In this document: piece after piece, positions 36,559-45,005 of the stretch
How positions within the stretch are numbered: position 1 is the stretch's first letter
Layout: the number at the start of each line of letters is the position of its first letter
NCBI RefSeq assembly: GCF_003859945.1
Contig: NZ_RQYM01000003.1
Location: forward strand, 94,691-158,690
Direction: 5' to 3'
DNA: 64,000 nt
Source: Leucobacter sp. OH1287
GTDB taxonomy: Bacteria > Actinomycetota > Actinomycetes > Actinomycetales > Microbacteriaceae
Notes under the pieces: generated by a model
Database searches by the model: none
Seen by the model: only the letters and a program-made list of their open reading frames with translations
Told to the model about the DNA's origin: nothing
Position numbers and translations under genes: made by a program

Positions 36559-38387
36559 ACACACATATCCACGCTCACACACAGCCCGCTGCTGTATCTC
36601 TCGCCCCGGCTGCTTATCAGCTCCAAGCAGTCGGGGCGCAGCCCCATGCCCAGTCGCCCGCGCCGGTGGCGTCGCCTGCGCCGTCGCGCAGTGTGCCTTA
36701 CAAGCTGCCGCTGCTCGCTATGACCTATGTGGTCTGGTGGCCGCAGTATGGCGTCTTTAAAGTCGGCCGTGCCTTCCGAAACCAGCGGTGGCGGTCACTG
36801 ATCGCCCGCGGCGCCGAACTGATCCTGCTGCAGTGGGATCAACTAAAGGAGTGTGAGACCGCCGCGCTAGCCGCGCTGCGGCAACACTTCATGCCAGCGT
36901 TCAACAACGAGCTCGAAGCGCAGTGGCTGCTACCCGGCGGCCGCGGCTTTAGCGAGTGCTTCAGTGTGGTCGGCGAGGAAGAGCTTAAGCAAGCCATTGA
37001 TGTTTACTATCGAGGAGTAGCCCCGTATGTCTTTCAATCGCGCGAGGTCGCTGCCGCCCAGCGACTTTACAGATCCGAAGTTCGCAGCGCTCCCGGCGCT
37101 GGTGCGTATGACGGCCGCCGGGTTGAGGATGTTTGCCGACGACGAAGGGCGTGGACTGGTGCGTCTGCGCAGCATGATCGCGGAGATATACGAGTACGAC
37201 CTGAGCGTTACCGAGCATGTGATGGAGGATCATCTGCTGCAGCTCGACGATGCCGGGTGGCTGACCCTGTATCAAGCAGATGGTATGAGCCTGTTTCAGA
37301 TTCGGTACTGGCCACCAGTGCCGCATATGCGCCCCTCGGATCTGCCTGCGCCGCCAGGATATCGTATGCCGCAGCGCGGGCAGCACGACACCTTAGACGA
37401 GTCTTACGAGCGCCAGGAGCCACAGCAGGAGCAGCAGGAGCTGCGCCAGGTGCCGCAAGAGCAACTTGTCGGAAATCCTTACACGTTCCCACCGCAGCAA
37501 CCTTCGCCGTGGCAGGAACCGGCGGCGCAGCAACTCCCGCCTACCTCGGCGATGCTGCACCCGGGGGAGAGCAGCGCGGTTTCATTCTCGCAGGCAGAGC
37601 AACAGGTAAGCAATTCTTACGCATTGGTGTCGCCTGGTGCACAGGAGCAGCTCCAGATGATTCACCAGGCGCAAGCTTCGCAGCCGTCGTCAGCGGAAAC
37701 CTGGGCAAGCCCGCCGCAAAATATCTCGCCGTCGACTTCGGACGAGCTTTCACAAAAAACCGCGGAATATCAAGCGCCGGAGTCTTTCATGAAGCCTTCA
37801 AGAAGCGTTCAGGAAGCTTTCACGGCTGTAGCGCGCGAGAGCGCGCGGGCGGGCGCGGGCGCGGGCGCGCGTGCGCGCGAGGGCGTGCGCGAGGGCGTGG
37901 GTGCGCGCGTAGGGACGACGAGCCCTGGCTTAGACGGCGAAAATTTAGACGCAGCAGCGGGTTTGAGGGGACAAGTGTATCCAAATCCGGGAGCAGCTAC
38001 GCCGCCGCAGCAGACACCGCCGCAGCAAGTTTCGCCGCAGGCTCGGCAGCAGGTGACTCCACCTCCGCCGCCGCAGGCTGCCGCTTACGTGGATCCGACC
38101 ATTCAAGCCGCCGAGGCGTTGCCGTGTCCGCCGTCGCCGTTCTGCTCGCAGCATCAGCCGTGGGGAACGGAGGAAGCCTGTGGTCCGTGCCGGACAACGC
38201 GAATGGCGATGGATATCTACAACGAAGCCAAGGCACGGGTTGGGCTATCGACCCCGGCAGCTCCACCAGCTCCACCAGCACCAGCGCCGCCAGCAGCTTC
38301 ACCGCCACCGCCGCCTGTGCCGCAGCAGTCAGCGCCAAATCTACAGGCGCCGCAGCAACCTTCCGGGGTGCGGTTCGTTCCTGCTGA
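36555..38387 (+). CDS. GIY-YIG/T5orf172-like domain protein with long out-of-frame extension
   Basis: ATG 36555. Residues about 50-155 (MTYVVWWPQYGVFKVGRAFRNQRWRSLIARGAELILLQWD...) look like a T5orf172/GIY-YIG-type nuclease domain. The frame stays open for a further 1.36 kb inside the next gene, read in another phase, where the peptide becomes Ala/Arg/Ser-rich low complexity. The true protein may effectively be the first about 155 residues plus an unstructured tail. Stop at 38385-38387. Confidence 0.5.
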   Translation: MNTHIHAHTQPAAVSLAPAAYQLQAVGAQPHAQSPAPVASPAPSRSVPYKLPLLAMTYVVWWPQYGVFKVGRAFRNQRWRSLIARGAELILLQWDQLKECETAALAALRQHFMPAFNNELEAQWLLPGGRGFSECFSVVGEEELKQAIDVYYRGVAPYVFQSREVAAAQRLYRSEVRSAPGAGAYDGRRVEDVCRRRRAWTGASAQHDRGDIRVRPERYRACDGGSSAAARRCRVADPVSSRWYEPVSDSVLATSAAYAPLGSACAARISYAAARAARHLRRVLRAPGATAGAAGAAPGAARATCRKSLHVPTAATFAVAGTGGAATPAYLGDAAPGGEQRGFILAGRATGKQFLRIGVAWCTGAAPDDSPGASFAAVVSGNLGKPAAKYLAVDFGRAFTKNRGISSAGVFHEAFKKRSGSFHGCSARERAGGRGRGRACARGRARGRGCARRDDEPWLRRRKFRRSSGFEGTSVSKSGSSYAAAADTAAASFAAGSAAGDSTSAAAGCRLRGSDHSSRRGVAVSAVAVLLAASAVGNGGSLWSVPDNANGDGYLQRSQGTGWAIDPGSSTSSTSTSAASSFTATAACAAAVSAKSTGAAATFRGAVRSC

Positions 38388-38436
38388 GCCATCGTCACAG
38401 GCTGAGACTGACGCCACCGATTGGGGTGATTTCTGA
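37027..38436 (+). CDS. phage replication-type protein, HTH N-terminus and Pro/Gln-rich tail
   Basis: 469 residues. The N-terminal 110 residues (MSFNRARSLPPSDFTDPKFAALPALVRMTAAGLRMFADDEGRGLVRL...WLTLYQADGMSLFQIRYW) match the winged-helix start of actinophage replication initiator/DnaD-like proteins. The rest is disordered, Gln/Pro/Ala-rich, with a Gly/Ala/Arg block encoded by alternating GC and a Cys/His cluster (CPPSPFCSQHQPWGTEEACGPC). Probably directs phage DNA replication; inferred. Confidence 0.65.
   Translation: MSFNRARSLPPSDFTDPKFAALPALVRMTAAGLRMFADDEGRGLVRLRSMIAEIYEYDLSVTEHVMEDHLLQLDDAGWLTLYQADGMSLFQIRYWPPVPHMRPSDLPAPPGYRMPQRGQHDTLDESYERQEPQQEQQELRQVPQEQLVGNPYTFPPQQPSPWQEPAAQQLPPTSAMLHPGESSAVSFSQAEQQVSNSYALVSPGAQEQLQMIHQAQASQPSSAETWASPPQNISPSTSDELSQKTAEYQAPESFMKPSRSVQEAFTAVARESARAGAGAGARAREGVREGVGARVGTTSPGLDGENLDAAAGLRGQVYPNPGAATPPQQTPPQQVSPQARQQVTPPPPPQAAAYVDPTIQAAEALPCPPSPFCSQHQPWGTEEACGPCRTTRMAMDIYNEAKARVGLSTPAAPPAPPAPAPPAASPPPPPVPQQSAPNLQAPQQPSGVRFVPAEPSSQAETDATDWGDF
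37836..37918. repeat. alternating purine-pyrimidine GC tract
   Basis: About 80 bp almost wholly of GCGCGC/GCGGGC type, encoding an Ala/Arg/Gly linker in the replication-type protein. Such tracts can adopt Z-DNA or slip during replication. Confidence 0.7.
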
Positions 38437-39044
38437 TGCGTGCCGAGTTTGAGACTGCTTGCGCTCACGTGCCGGAGATTGTTGAGCTCCTGGTCGAGTC
38501 GCTGCAGCCGTCGATGCAGGTGAACTACTCCGGCAGAGTGGCAGCCGCACGGTCGGTTTCTCGTCCGCCGCTGCGTATCGAGGTGCTCGAGCAGCTCGAC
38601 TGTCTGTGGGGTTGGATGTGGTACGTGGCGGACGGATTAACCCGCCGCGCTGGTATCACCCAGCCCGTCGCCGGTGGATCCCGTTACACGATCGTGCAAG
38701 ACCGCGCGATCGTTGCTGGCTATTCTCGGATTGTGGATCGGCAGACGGTGCTGGATTTCAAGAAGCTCGCCGACCATATCGCCGAGCATGCCGAGCTGTT
38801 GTTTGACAGGTTCGGCACCCCGTATGATACCGCGCTTAGTATTTTTGTTCGATTGATCGAGCAACTGTATGCGGAGCTCGGCCTGTCGGTGCGCCCGTTC
38901 TATCTCAAAGTTGCTTGCCCGGTGTGTGCAACCGCGCTGCTGCGTACCACCGACACCGGCTGGGTTTGTGACCACTGCGAGACTAGCTTTGTGCGAGCGG
39001 ATCCGCCAGCACAGGATGATGATTGGGGAGAGGAGCATCTCTAA
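38436..39044 (+). CDS. phage zinc-ribbon protein, unknown
   Basis: 202 residues. Helical N-terminal domain (VPEIVELLVESLQPSMQ, WGWMWYVADGLTRRAGI), C-terminal zinc ribbon VACPVCATALLRTTDTGWVCDHCETSF (two CxxC) and an acidic end. The same domain order is seen in small proteins upstream of HNH/terminase genes of actinophages. ATG overlaps the previous stop. Confidence 0.65.
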   Translation: MRAEFETACAHVPEIVELLVESLQPSMQVNYSGRVAAARSVSRPPLRIEVLEQLDCLWGWMWYVADGLTRRAGITQPVAGGSRYTIVQDRAIVAGYSRIVDRQTVLDFKKLADHIAEHAELLFDRFGTPYDTALSIFVRLIEQLYAELGLSVRPFYLKVACPVCATALLRTTDTGWVCDHCETSFVRADPPAQDDDWGEEHL

Positions 39045-39331
39045 TGGGTGGCAGGAAATACTACACGTATGCGGCGGCGGCGAAGCGGCTCGGATATTCG
39101 GCCGGGACAATCAAGAAATGGCGCCGTGAAGGTATGCCGACCGTGCGGGACGCGAAGGGGCGAGTAGTGATCGAGCACTCAGTGCTGCTCGCCGAGTATC
39201 GGCGAAGGCTCGCAGCGGATCCGGTCAGATCCACCGCCGCACGCAAACGCGCCGAACAGTTCGGGTTTACTCCGGCGAGCACGAGCTCGCCCGGACTTGA
39301 CAACGCTCCGCGTAACCCCCCTAAACTGTAA
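39044..39331 (+). CDS. MerR-like helix-turn-helix protein
   Basis: 95 residues from ATG 39044 (overlapping TAA). YYTYAAAAKRLGYSAGTIKKWRREGMPTVRDAKGRVVIEHSVLLAEYRRRL is a DNA-binding winged helix of AlpA/MerR type, then a basic tail. May act on the late promoter or packaging site nearby. Confidence 0.6.
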   Translation: MGGRKYYTYAAAAKRLGYSAGTIKKWRREGMPTVRDAKGRVVIEHSVLLAEYRRRLAADPVRSTAARKRAEQFGFTPASTSSPGLDNAPRNPPKL

Positions 39332-39358
39332 GATACACCACAACTGTGCGAGGGTGAC

Positions 39359-39664
39359 ATGGCAACCAACCGAACAGGTACAGCCAAGTGGAAGCATCTA
39401 CGCCGGGAAGTATTGCAACAAGCAATCAACGAAGGCGTCACACACTGCCCACGCTGCCGGGTGCTTCTCGACTACCGCAACGGCACCGCTATGAACGGTG
39501 CAACCGTCGATCACATCATCGCATATGCGCGCGGAGGATCCGACCGCAGAGAGAATCTGCAAGTTCTATGTCGCCGCTGCAACGCGCAACTCGGCAAAAA
39601 AGCCAGACCGAACCCAAACCGACCAAAATCGGTTAGCAAAATCACAACAACAATAAATTGGTGA
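39359..39664 (+). CDS. HNH endonuclease
   Basis: 101 residues. CPRCRVLLDYRNGTAMNGATVDHIIAYARGGSDRRENLQVLCRRCNAQLG shows the two CxxC zinc pairs and the betabeta-alpha-Me core (DHI...N...C). Small HNH genes next to terminase genes are typical for cos-type phages, where they assist cos cleavage. Confidence 0.92.
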   Translation: MATNRTGTAKWKHLRREVLQQAINEGVTHCPRCRVLLDYRNGTAMNGATVDHIIAYARGGSDRRENLQVLCRRCNAQLGKKARPNPNRPKSVSKITTTINW

Positions 39665-39890
39665 TTACACACATTAACTCAAAAACCCACATAGGGGGGG
39701 AGCCCCTCCCCATAGGGCAGATCGCCACCCCGCGGAAATAGGGAAATCTCTCCCCGATAAATTTCTCCAAACGGGTCTGCGCGAGGTCGATTGAACCAGC
39801 GGCTTAAATTTCCCCGCACAGGCACTAAAAACCCTGTTTTTCCTTGATATTACGCGGTTTTTCCGTAACAGTATTGGTATAATTTTAGGT
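39665..39890. other. gene-free gap with G7/CCCCTCCCC run, candidate cos region, and leaderless promoter
   Basis: The gap between HNH and the next gene holds GGGGGGGAGCCCCTCCCC near 39693-39711 and no ORF. Its position is where cos sites lie in related phages. Assignment as cos is inference only. Confidence 0.3.
39878..39883 (+). promoter_or_regulatory. TGGTATAAT extended -10 promoter, leaderless start
   Basis: A consensus TATAAT with TG extension lies 7 nt before the ATG at 39891, and there is no Shine-Dalgarno sequence. Transcription should start at or next to the A of the ATG. An imperfect TTACG/CGTAA repeat at about 39850-39868 may be an operator. Confidence 0.65.
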
Positions 39891-40400
39891 ATGGATAGAC
39901 ACTGCAAATACTGCTTCGGGAGCATGATGATGGTACGCCGTGACGCCAAATTCTGTCGCGTAAAATGCCGCGTCTATTTCGCCCGCGAGCTCCGCCGAAT
40001 CCCCGCCGCTCTTCGCGCTTTTAAAGCCTGGGTCAGGATGAAAGCCGCCAAGCCTGTGCAAACTAACGGGAAGCCCGCATCATCCACCAATCGCACAACC
40101 TGGACAGACTATAAAAGCGTCAGAAGATCACGACAGGGCGACGGCTTCGGTGTCGTCCTCGGCCGCGGCCTATGCTGCTACCGCTTCAAAAACGCATACC
40201 GCCGAGGAAGACTGCTGAAAAGAGTGCACCAGGCGCTCGCCGCGGTTACCGAGCCTATAATCTATGCCGAACAGCAGCAGTCGGAGCTCCTGGTGTTCGT
40301 TGAAGGTGCTGAGCAGTACACGAGCCGCACCAGAAGCTACATCAAACTGACGCGCAATCAAGTGATTCGCCTAACCGGTGTCAGATATCAGCTGGCTTAA
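39891..40400 (+). CDS. phage zinc-finger protein of unknown function
   Basis: 169 residues. N-terminal MDRHCKYCFGSMMMVRRDAKFCRVKCRV is a CxxC...CxxxC zinc finger; the rest is basic and beta-rich with no recognised family. It has its own promoter with a leaderless start, unlike its neighbours, so it may be expressed separately from the late operon. Confidence 0.6.
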   Translation: MDRHCKYCFGSMMMVRRDAKFCRVKCRVYFARELRRIPAALRAFKAWVRMKAAKPVQTNGKPASSTNRTTWTDYKSVRRSRQGDGFGVVLGRGLCCYRFKNAYRRGRLLKRVHQALAAVTEPIIYAEQQQSELLVFVEGAEQYTSRTRSYIKLTRNQVIRLTGVRYQLA

Positions 40401-40419
40401 CCTCAGCTAGGAGGGTGAC

Positions 40420-40725
40420 ATGGCAACGAGGAAAACACCGAGCCGTAGCACTACCACCAGGCGGCCGAAGAAGATTGAGAGCGTCCACGATGCTGTCGTG
40501 CACGGATCCAAGATAGACGAGCTCCACCAGATACGACTCGTGCTAGCTCGCGCGATAGACGAGCATGCCGCACCGAAAGACCTCGCAGCGCTCACCAAGC
40601 GCCTACAGGACGCAACAGCAGAATACGAAACCCTAACCGGCGCCGTTAAACCCGAAACTGCCACCAAGGAGGTTACAGCAAATGCCTCCAAGCGCCGCCA
40701 ACCGGTCTCACTTAAAGCTCTCTGA
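40420..40725 (+). CDS. putative terminase small subunit
   Basis: 101 residues: Thr/Arg/Lys-rich N-terminus then helices KIDELHQIRLVLARAIDEHAAPKDLAALTKRLQDATAEYETL, a pattern typical of small proteins directly before TerL in actinophages. GGAGGGTGAC upstream of ATG. Overlaps terL by 44 nt. Identity rests mainly on position. Confidence 0.6.
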   Translation: MATRKTPSRSTTTRRPKKIESVHDAVVHGSKIDELHQIRLVLARAIDEHAAPKDLAALTKRLQDATAEYETLTGAVKPETATKEVTANASKRRQPVSLKAL

Positions 40726-42151
40726 CCTAGCCAGACACCTCTGCATCCCCGCGGGCGTCGACACAACCGGCTGGCCAGAAATCGAAGAACGCTGCCTAGA
40801 ATTCGGCATCAAGTTTGACACCTGGCAGCACGGGATCGGAACCCTCGCCTTCTCATATAAGAAAAACGGCTACTACGCTTGCGGTGTCGGCGGCGCCTGG
40901 CTTTCAATCCCTCGCCAAACAGGTAAAACCTACCTGATCGGCTGGTCAGTATTCGCCCTATGCAGCCTATACGAGAACCTAACAATCGTCTGGACCGCAC
41001 ACCACCTGCGCACAAGCGACCAAACCTTCGGCAAAATGGCATCAATGGCAGAAAAACCAGCCGTGCGCTCCTACATCGAGTCCGTACGCAGATCTAATGG
41101 TCAGCAAGAAATACACTTCACCACCGGGTCACGCATCCTGTTCGGCTCCCGCGCCTATGGATTCGGTCGCGGCTTCGACGAAGTAGACCTTATGGTGTTC
41201 GACGAGTGCCAAATCCTCACCGAGTCATCTCTAGCTGACATGCTGCCCGCCACCAACGCCGCACCCAACGGGCTAGCAATATTCATGGGCACACCACCAC
41301 GCCCAAAGGATCCAGGCGAAGCCTTCAGCACACGAAGACAAGAAGCAATAAACGGCGACAAAGACACCCTCTACATCGAATTCTCAGCAGACCCAGAAGC
41401 AGCCATCATCGACTGGAAGCAGCTCGAGAAAGCAAATCCCAGCTACCCACACCGAACCAGTCGAACAGCGATCCTGCGAATGCAGAAACTGATCGGATCC
41501 GACAGCAACTTCCGCCGCGAAGCATATGGCATCTGGGACAAAGCAAACACCGCCGCAACCGTCTTCGAGTCAGAAACCTGGGACAACCTAGCAACCCAAA
41601 CCCCTCCCAAGGAGGGAATCGACTGCTACGCGGTAAGATTCAGCATCGACGGTGCAACCGTCGCGCTCGCCGCAGCTCGTCGATCCACTGAGCCGGGCAA
41701 CGACACAGTGTTTGTCGAAGCTGTGAGAGAAGCCCCAATCAGTGAAGGCGTCACTTGGCTGGTCGACTGGCTAATTGACCGGAAGGACAAAGCAGCGCAG
41801 ATAGTGATCGAGGGCAAGAGCGCCACAGCTTATCTCATCTCCGAATTGCAACGCCACGGGTTGAAGAACCGGAAGCAAGTGATTGTGCCCAGCACAGAAC
41901 AGGCGATTGCGGCGCACGCGATTTTTCAACAGGCCGTAACGACAGGGCAAATATCGCACTCTGCGCAGCCGGAGCTGAAACGCCAAGTGGTTGGTGCAAC
42001 AATGCGTAAAATAGGTAAACAGGGCGGATTCGGATGGGCGGCAGCAACCCCCGACGAATCTGTCTCAATCCTTGAAGCCGCAACCTACGCAGTATGGGCG
42101 GCAAAAACAACTAAACGCAGACCAGGACGAAAGCAGGTGATTAGCACATGA
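40682..42151 (+). CDS. terminase large subunit
   Basis: 489 residues. Packaging ATPase: Walker A SIPRQTGKT (75-83), Walker B VDLMVFDECQIL, coupling motif MGTPPRP, and a C-terminal RNase H-like nuclease (FSIDGATVALAAARR, VIEGKSATAYLI, DESVSILEAATYAVWAA). Overlaps the portal gene by ATGA. Confidence 0.93.
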   Translation: MPPSAANRSHLKLSDLARHLCIPAGVDTTGWPEIEERCLEFGIKFDTWQHGIGTLAFSYKKNGYYACGVGGAWLSIPRQTGKTYLIGWSVFALCSLYENLTIVWTAHHLRTSDQTFGKMASMAEKPAVRSYIESVRRSNGQQEIHFTTGSRILFGSRAYGFGRGFDEVDLMVFDECQILTESSLADMLPATNAAPNGLAIFMGTPPRPKDPGEAFSTRRQEAINGDKDTLYIEFSADPEAAIIDWKQLEKANPSYPHRTSRTAILRMQKLIGSDSNFRREAYGIWDKANTAATVFESETWDNLATQTPPKEGIDCYAVRFSIDGATVALAAARRSTEPGNDTVFVEAVREAPISEGVTWLVDWLIDRKDKAAQIVIEGKSATAYLISELQRHGLKNRKQVIVPSTEQAIAAHAIFQQAVTTGQISHSAQPELKRQVVGATMRKIGKQGGFGWAAATPDESVSILEAATYAVWAAKTTKRRPGRKQVIST

Positions 42152-43551
42152 CTAAGATCATGCCGAGCTCTATCATCATCAACCCGTCTTCAACGACACT
42201 GACTGCCTCTGAGATCGCGATCGCAAATGAGCTGTTTAGCAAGCTGGAGAAAAAGCACGGACGAAACAGGATCCGGCAGCGGTACTACGACCAGAAGCAA
42301 CTGCTGAAAGATTTGCGGATCAGCTTGCCGCCGCAGCTGCGAAACATCCAGTCGGTGCTGGGCTGGCCAGCGAAGACCGTTGACGTGCTCGCCGATAGAA
42401 TCCAGTTTCAGGGATTCCAAGTAACAGGCAAAACGCCAGACAACTACGGACTGGACGAGCTCGTAGAAGCTAATAACTTCTACGACGAGTTTTCTCAGAC
42501 CATAACGAGTGCATTAACTCACAGTGTGGCGTTTATCACTATCTCTCGTGGGATGGAACCTAACGAGCCAGAGATTTTATGGTTGGCTAAATCAGCGCTC
42601 AATGCTACAGGCATTTGGAATCGCCGCACTCGCTCGCTCTCCTCTGGCTTAACTGTGACCGGACGCAGCAAAGAGGGGGTTATCACTCACGCCACCCTGT
42701 ACTTGCCTGACAAGACAGTTGATCTGGAAATCGGTGCGGGCGGTAAGTGTAAAACTGACGTTCAACCCAACCCGACCGGTCGGGTGCTTATCGAGCCGCT
42801 GATCTACAGTGCTGATCTCTCTCGCGAGTTCGGTCGCTCACGGATTAGTCGCGCTGTTATGACGCTCACTGACTCAGCAATTCGTACTATTGTGCGAAGC
42901 GAGGTCGGTGCGGAGTTTTTCGCTAGCCCGCAGCGGTACATCCTCGGCGCTGACGAGAACGAGCTGAAAGACAAATGGGATGCGCTCGTCTCTAAGGTGC
43001 TGACTATTACGAGAGACGAAGATGGTGATTTGCCGACCATCGGGCAGTTCCAGCAGCTATCGATGCAGCCGCACACGGATCAGCTTCGACAGTGGGCATC
43101 CCTCTTAGCGGCGGAAACATCTATACCGCTTGATGAGCTCGGCTTCCCATCGCAGAACCCGTCTAGCGATGCAGCGATTCAATCGCAGCGTGATCCGCTT
43201 AGGCTGCGTGCCGATGCCGCGATTAGGGGATTCCAAAGCACTCTGCGGCGGCTAGCAAACACAACGATCTTGCTGCGAGACGGAGAGCTACCTGGTGGTG
43301 ATATTCAGGGCTGGTTTAAGCCAACACTGAACATTACTGATGCAGCTGCAGCTGACGCTGTGCTTAAGCAGGTGCAGGTTATGCCTTGGCTGGCAGATTC
43401 GCCAATTATCCTTGAAAAACTAGGGTACGATGCGTCTGCTATCAGGTCGCTTCTTAACGAAAAACGGCGTAACGAGGGTCGGAACCTCTTAGAACGGATT
43501 GCAGCAAACGCTGATCGATACGATGATGACGGTAACCTGATAACAGGCTAA
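42148..43551 (+). CDS. phage portal protein (SPP1 gp6-like)
   Basis: 467 residues. VLGWPAKTVDVLADRIQFQGFQ, FGRSRISRAVMTLTDSAIRTIVRSEVGAEFFASPQRYILG and the long tunnel helix region FQQLSMQPHTDQLRQWASLLAAETSIPLDELGF are typical of actinophage SPP1_gp6-like portals. Located between TerL and MuF as expected. Confidence 0.92.
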   Translation: MTKIMPSSIIINPSSTTLTASEIAIANELFSKLEKKHGRNRIRQRYYDQKQLLKDLRISLPPQLRNIQSVLGWPAKTVDVLADRIQFQGFQVTGKTPDNYGLDELVEANNFYDEFSQTITSALTHSVAFITISRGMEPNEPEILWLAKSALNATGIWNRRTRSLSSGLTVTGRSKEGVITHATLYLPDKTVDLEIGAGGKCKTDVQPNPTGRVLIEPLIYSADLSREFGRSRISRAVMTLTDSAIRTIVRSEVGAEFFASPQRYILGADENELKDKWDALVSKVLTITRDEDGDLPTIGQFQQLSMQPHTDQLRQWASLLAAETSIPLDELGFPSQNPSSDAAIQSQRDPLRLRADAAIRGFQSTLRRLANTTILLRDGELPGGDIQGWFKPTLNITDAAAADAVLKQVQVMPWLADSPIILEKLGYDASAIRSLLNEKRRNEGRNLLERIAANADRYDDDGNLITG

Positions 43552-43565
43552 TGCCAGTGTAGGCG

Positions 43566-44798
43566 GTGAGTTTTATGACTGACCGCCAAGACCTGGAAAC
43601 GCTGCTTCGTTCCCTCAAGGGCATTTATCAAAGCAACTTGACTGAGGTTAGGGCGATTCTTGAAAAAGCAGAATCCTACAGTGACGCAGAGCATCGTAAG
43701 GCTTTTATCCTTGAGAGTTTTCTCATTCTAGCTAAAGATGCGTCGACAATTGGCGGTGAGATTGGTGCCCGTTGGTACGAGGAGCAGCGCGCAGTTGCTG
43801 GTATAGACGATGGGTGGCGCGCTTGGCCGAGAGAAGGCATTACCTCTGAAGCTGCGCGTGAGCATCTAACCGGACTGCTGCAAGAAGATCAGGAGTCTAG
43901 CGAGCTAAAGAAAGCAGCGGCTAAGAAAATCTCGGGTTATGCCCGGAACGCCGCCCGTAACACAATCGCTTACTCAGCAATCTACGACCGGCACGCGACA
44001 GCTTTTGCTAGGGTGCCGCGAGGTAAGAAAACCTGTGCTTTTTGTACGCTGCTTTCTAGCCGCGGTTGGGTGTATACGGATCCGAAGCAGGCAGGGTATA
44101 TAAACACTTACCACTCGAATTGTGATTGTTTGATTGTGCCTTCCTGGCGTGGCAGAATACCGGCGATTGAGAGGTACAACCCCGAACGGCTGGAGAGACA
44201 CTACCACCAGGCGCGTGAAGCCGCGATAGAAGAGTACGGCATCGCTAACCCCACAGATGTTCATATTCTGGAGCGAATGCGTGCTGTGCCTAACCGGTAC
44301 ACGGACAGCAGAGTCCATGACGGAGGTTTCACCAAAGAGGAGAAATCTAGCGGCAGCTGGCGTATTCATGAAGCCTACTGGAAAGCGCGACAAGACGCTC
44401 TAAAATCCATAATTCATGACGATCAGCTCTATCCGTGGGAGATACAAACAATCGAGCGGCTTGAAAGGCTGGGGCACAGAGTCGAGTGGATTTCGCGTGA
44501 CCCTCGCCGTATCTCGAGCAATGATTTCATCTGGTTAACGGAAGATGGAGTATTGGCTGAAACTAAATCAACAAGTGCTAAGTATGAGACTATTAAAAAA
44601 CGCATACAAGGTGCTGTTAAAGCTGCCGCAAAACACGACATCGTTAAAGACGTGTTCCTGATTGATATCGGGAAACGTAGACTGTCAGAAAAGCTGCGAA
44701 AGCAGGTGGCAGCCTATAACGATCGCGTGCAATCAGGCAAGATCAAGCAACTGTATGTGTTGAGCGAGTACGGGGAGAAGCTAGAGCGAATCATCTAG
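43566..44798 (+). CDS. MuF-like head protein fused to C-terminal nuclease-toxin-like domain
   Basis: 410 residues. The first about 240 are a MuF/VG15-type minor head protein: NAARNTIAYSAIYDRHATAFARVPRGKKTCAFC...LSSRGWVYTDPKQAGYINTYHSNCDC. After a linker, residues about 295-410 (RVEWISRDPRRISSNDFIWLTEDGVLAETKSTSAKYETIKKRIQ...VFLIDIG...KQLYVLSEYG) resemble the PD-(D/E)XK-like C-terminal tRNase domains of CdiA polymorphic toxins, with Asp, Glu and Lys in NDF...AETKS. MuF-fused polymorphic toxins are known in temperate phages. No immunity gene is visible in the 207-bp gap downstream. GTG 43566 or ATG 43575 start. Confidence 0.75.
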   Translation: MSFMTDRQDLETLLRSLKGIYQSNLTEVRAILEKAESYSDAEHRKAFILESFLILAKDASTIGGEIGARWYEEQRAVAGIDDGWRAWPREGITSEAAREHLTGLLQEDQESSELKKAAAKKISGYARNAARNTIAYSAIYDRHATAFARVPRGKKTCAFCTLLSSRGWVYTDPKQAGYINTYHSNCDCLIVPSWRGRIPAIERYNPERLERHYHQAREAAIEEYGIANPTDVHILERMRAVPNRYTDSRVHDGGFTKEEKSSGSWRIHEAYWKARQDALKSIIHDDQLYPWEIQTIERLERLGHRVEWISRDPRRISSNDFIWLTEDGVLAETKSTSAKYETIKKRIQGAVKAAAKHDIVKDVFLIDIGKRRLSEKLRKQVAAYNDRVQSGKIKQLYVLSEYGEKLERII

Positions 44799-45005
44799 CT
44801 ATGGCAAAAGGTGGGGCGCATTGCTCCGCCGCTTAAACACCGAAGTGTTATAGGTCAACTAACTTATGACCGACAGAGGGCCATCCCCACCCTTTGAAAC
44901 TAACTCTACACCAAACCTGGCAGAAACCCAAACCATTTTACTTACCCGCAACAGCCCGGGGTAACGGCTGGAACACGATACTGCACAGCAGGGAAGGACA
45001 ACCTC

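Noticed and set aside
37997..38398. Minus-strand open frames in the replication-type gene
   Set aside because: Pro/Gln/Ala-rich coding leaves other frames open; no start signals or family motifs.
44799..45005. Hidden immunity gene for the MuF toxin domain
   Set aside because: Both strands were read; no frame longer than a few dozen codons with a start signal was found.
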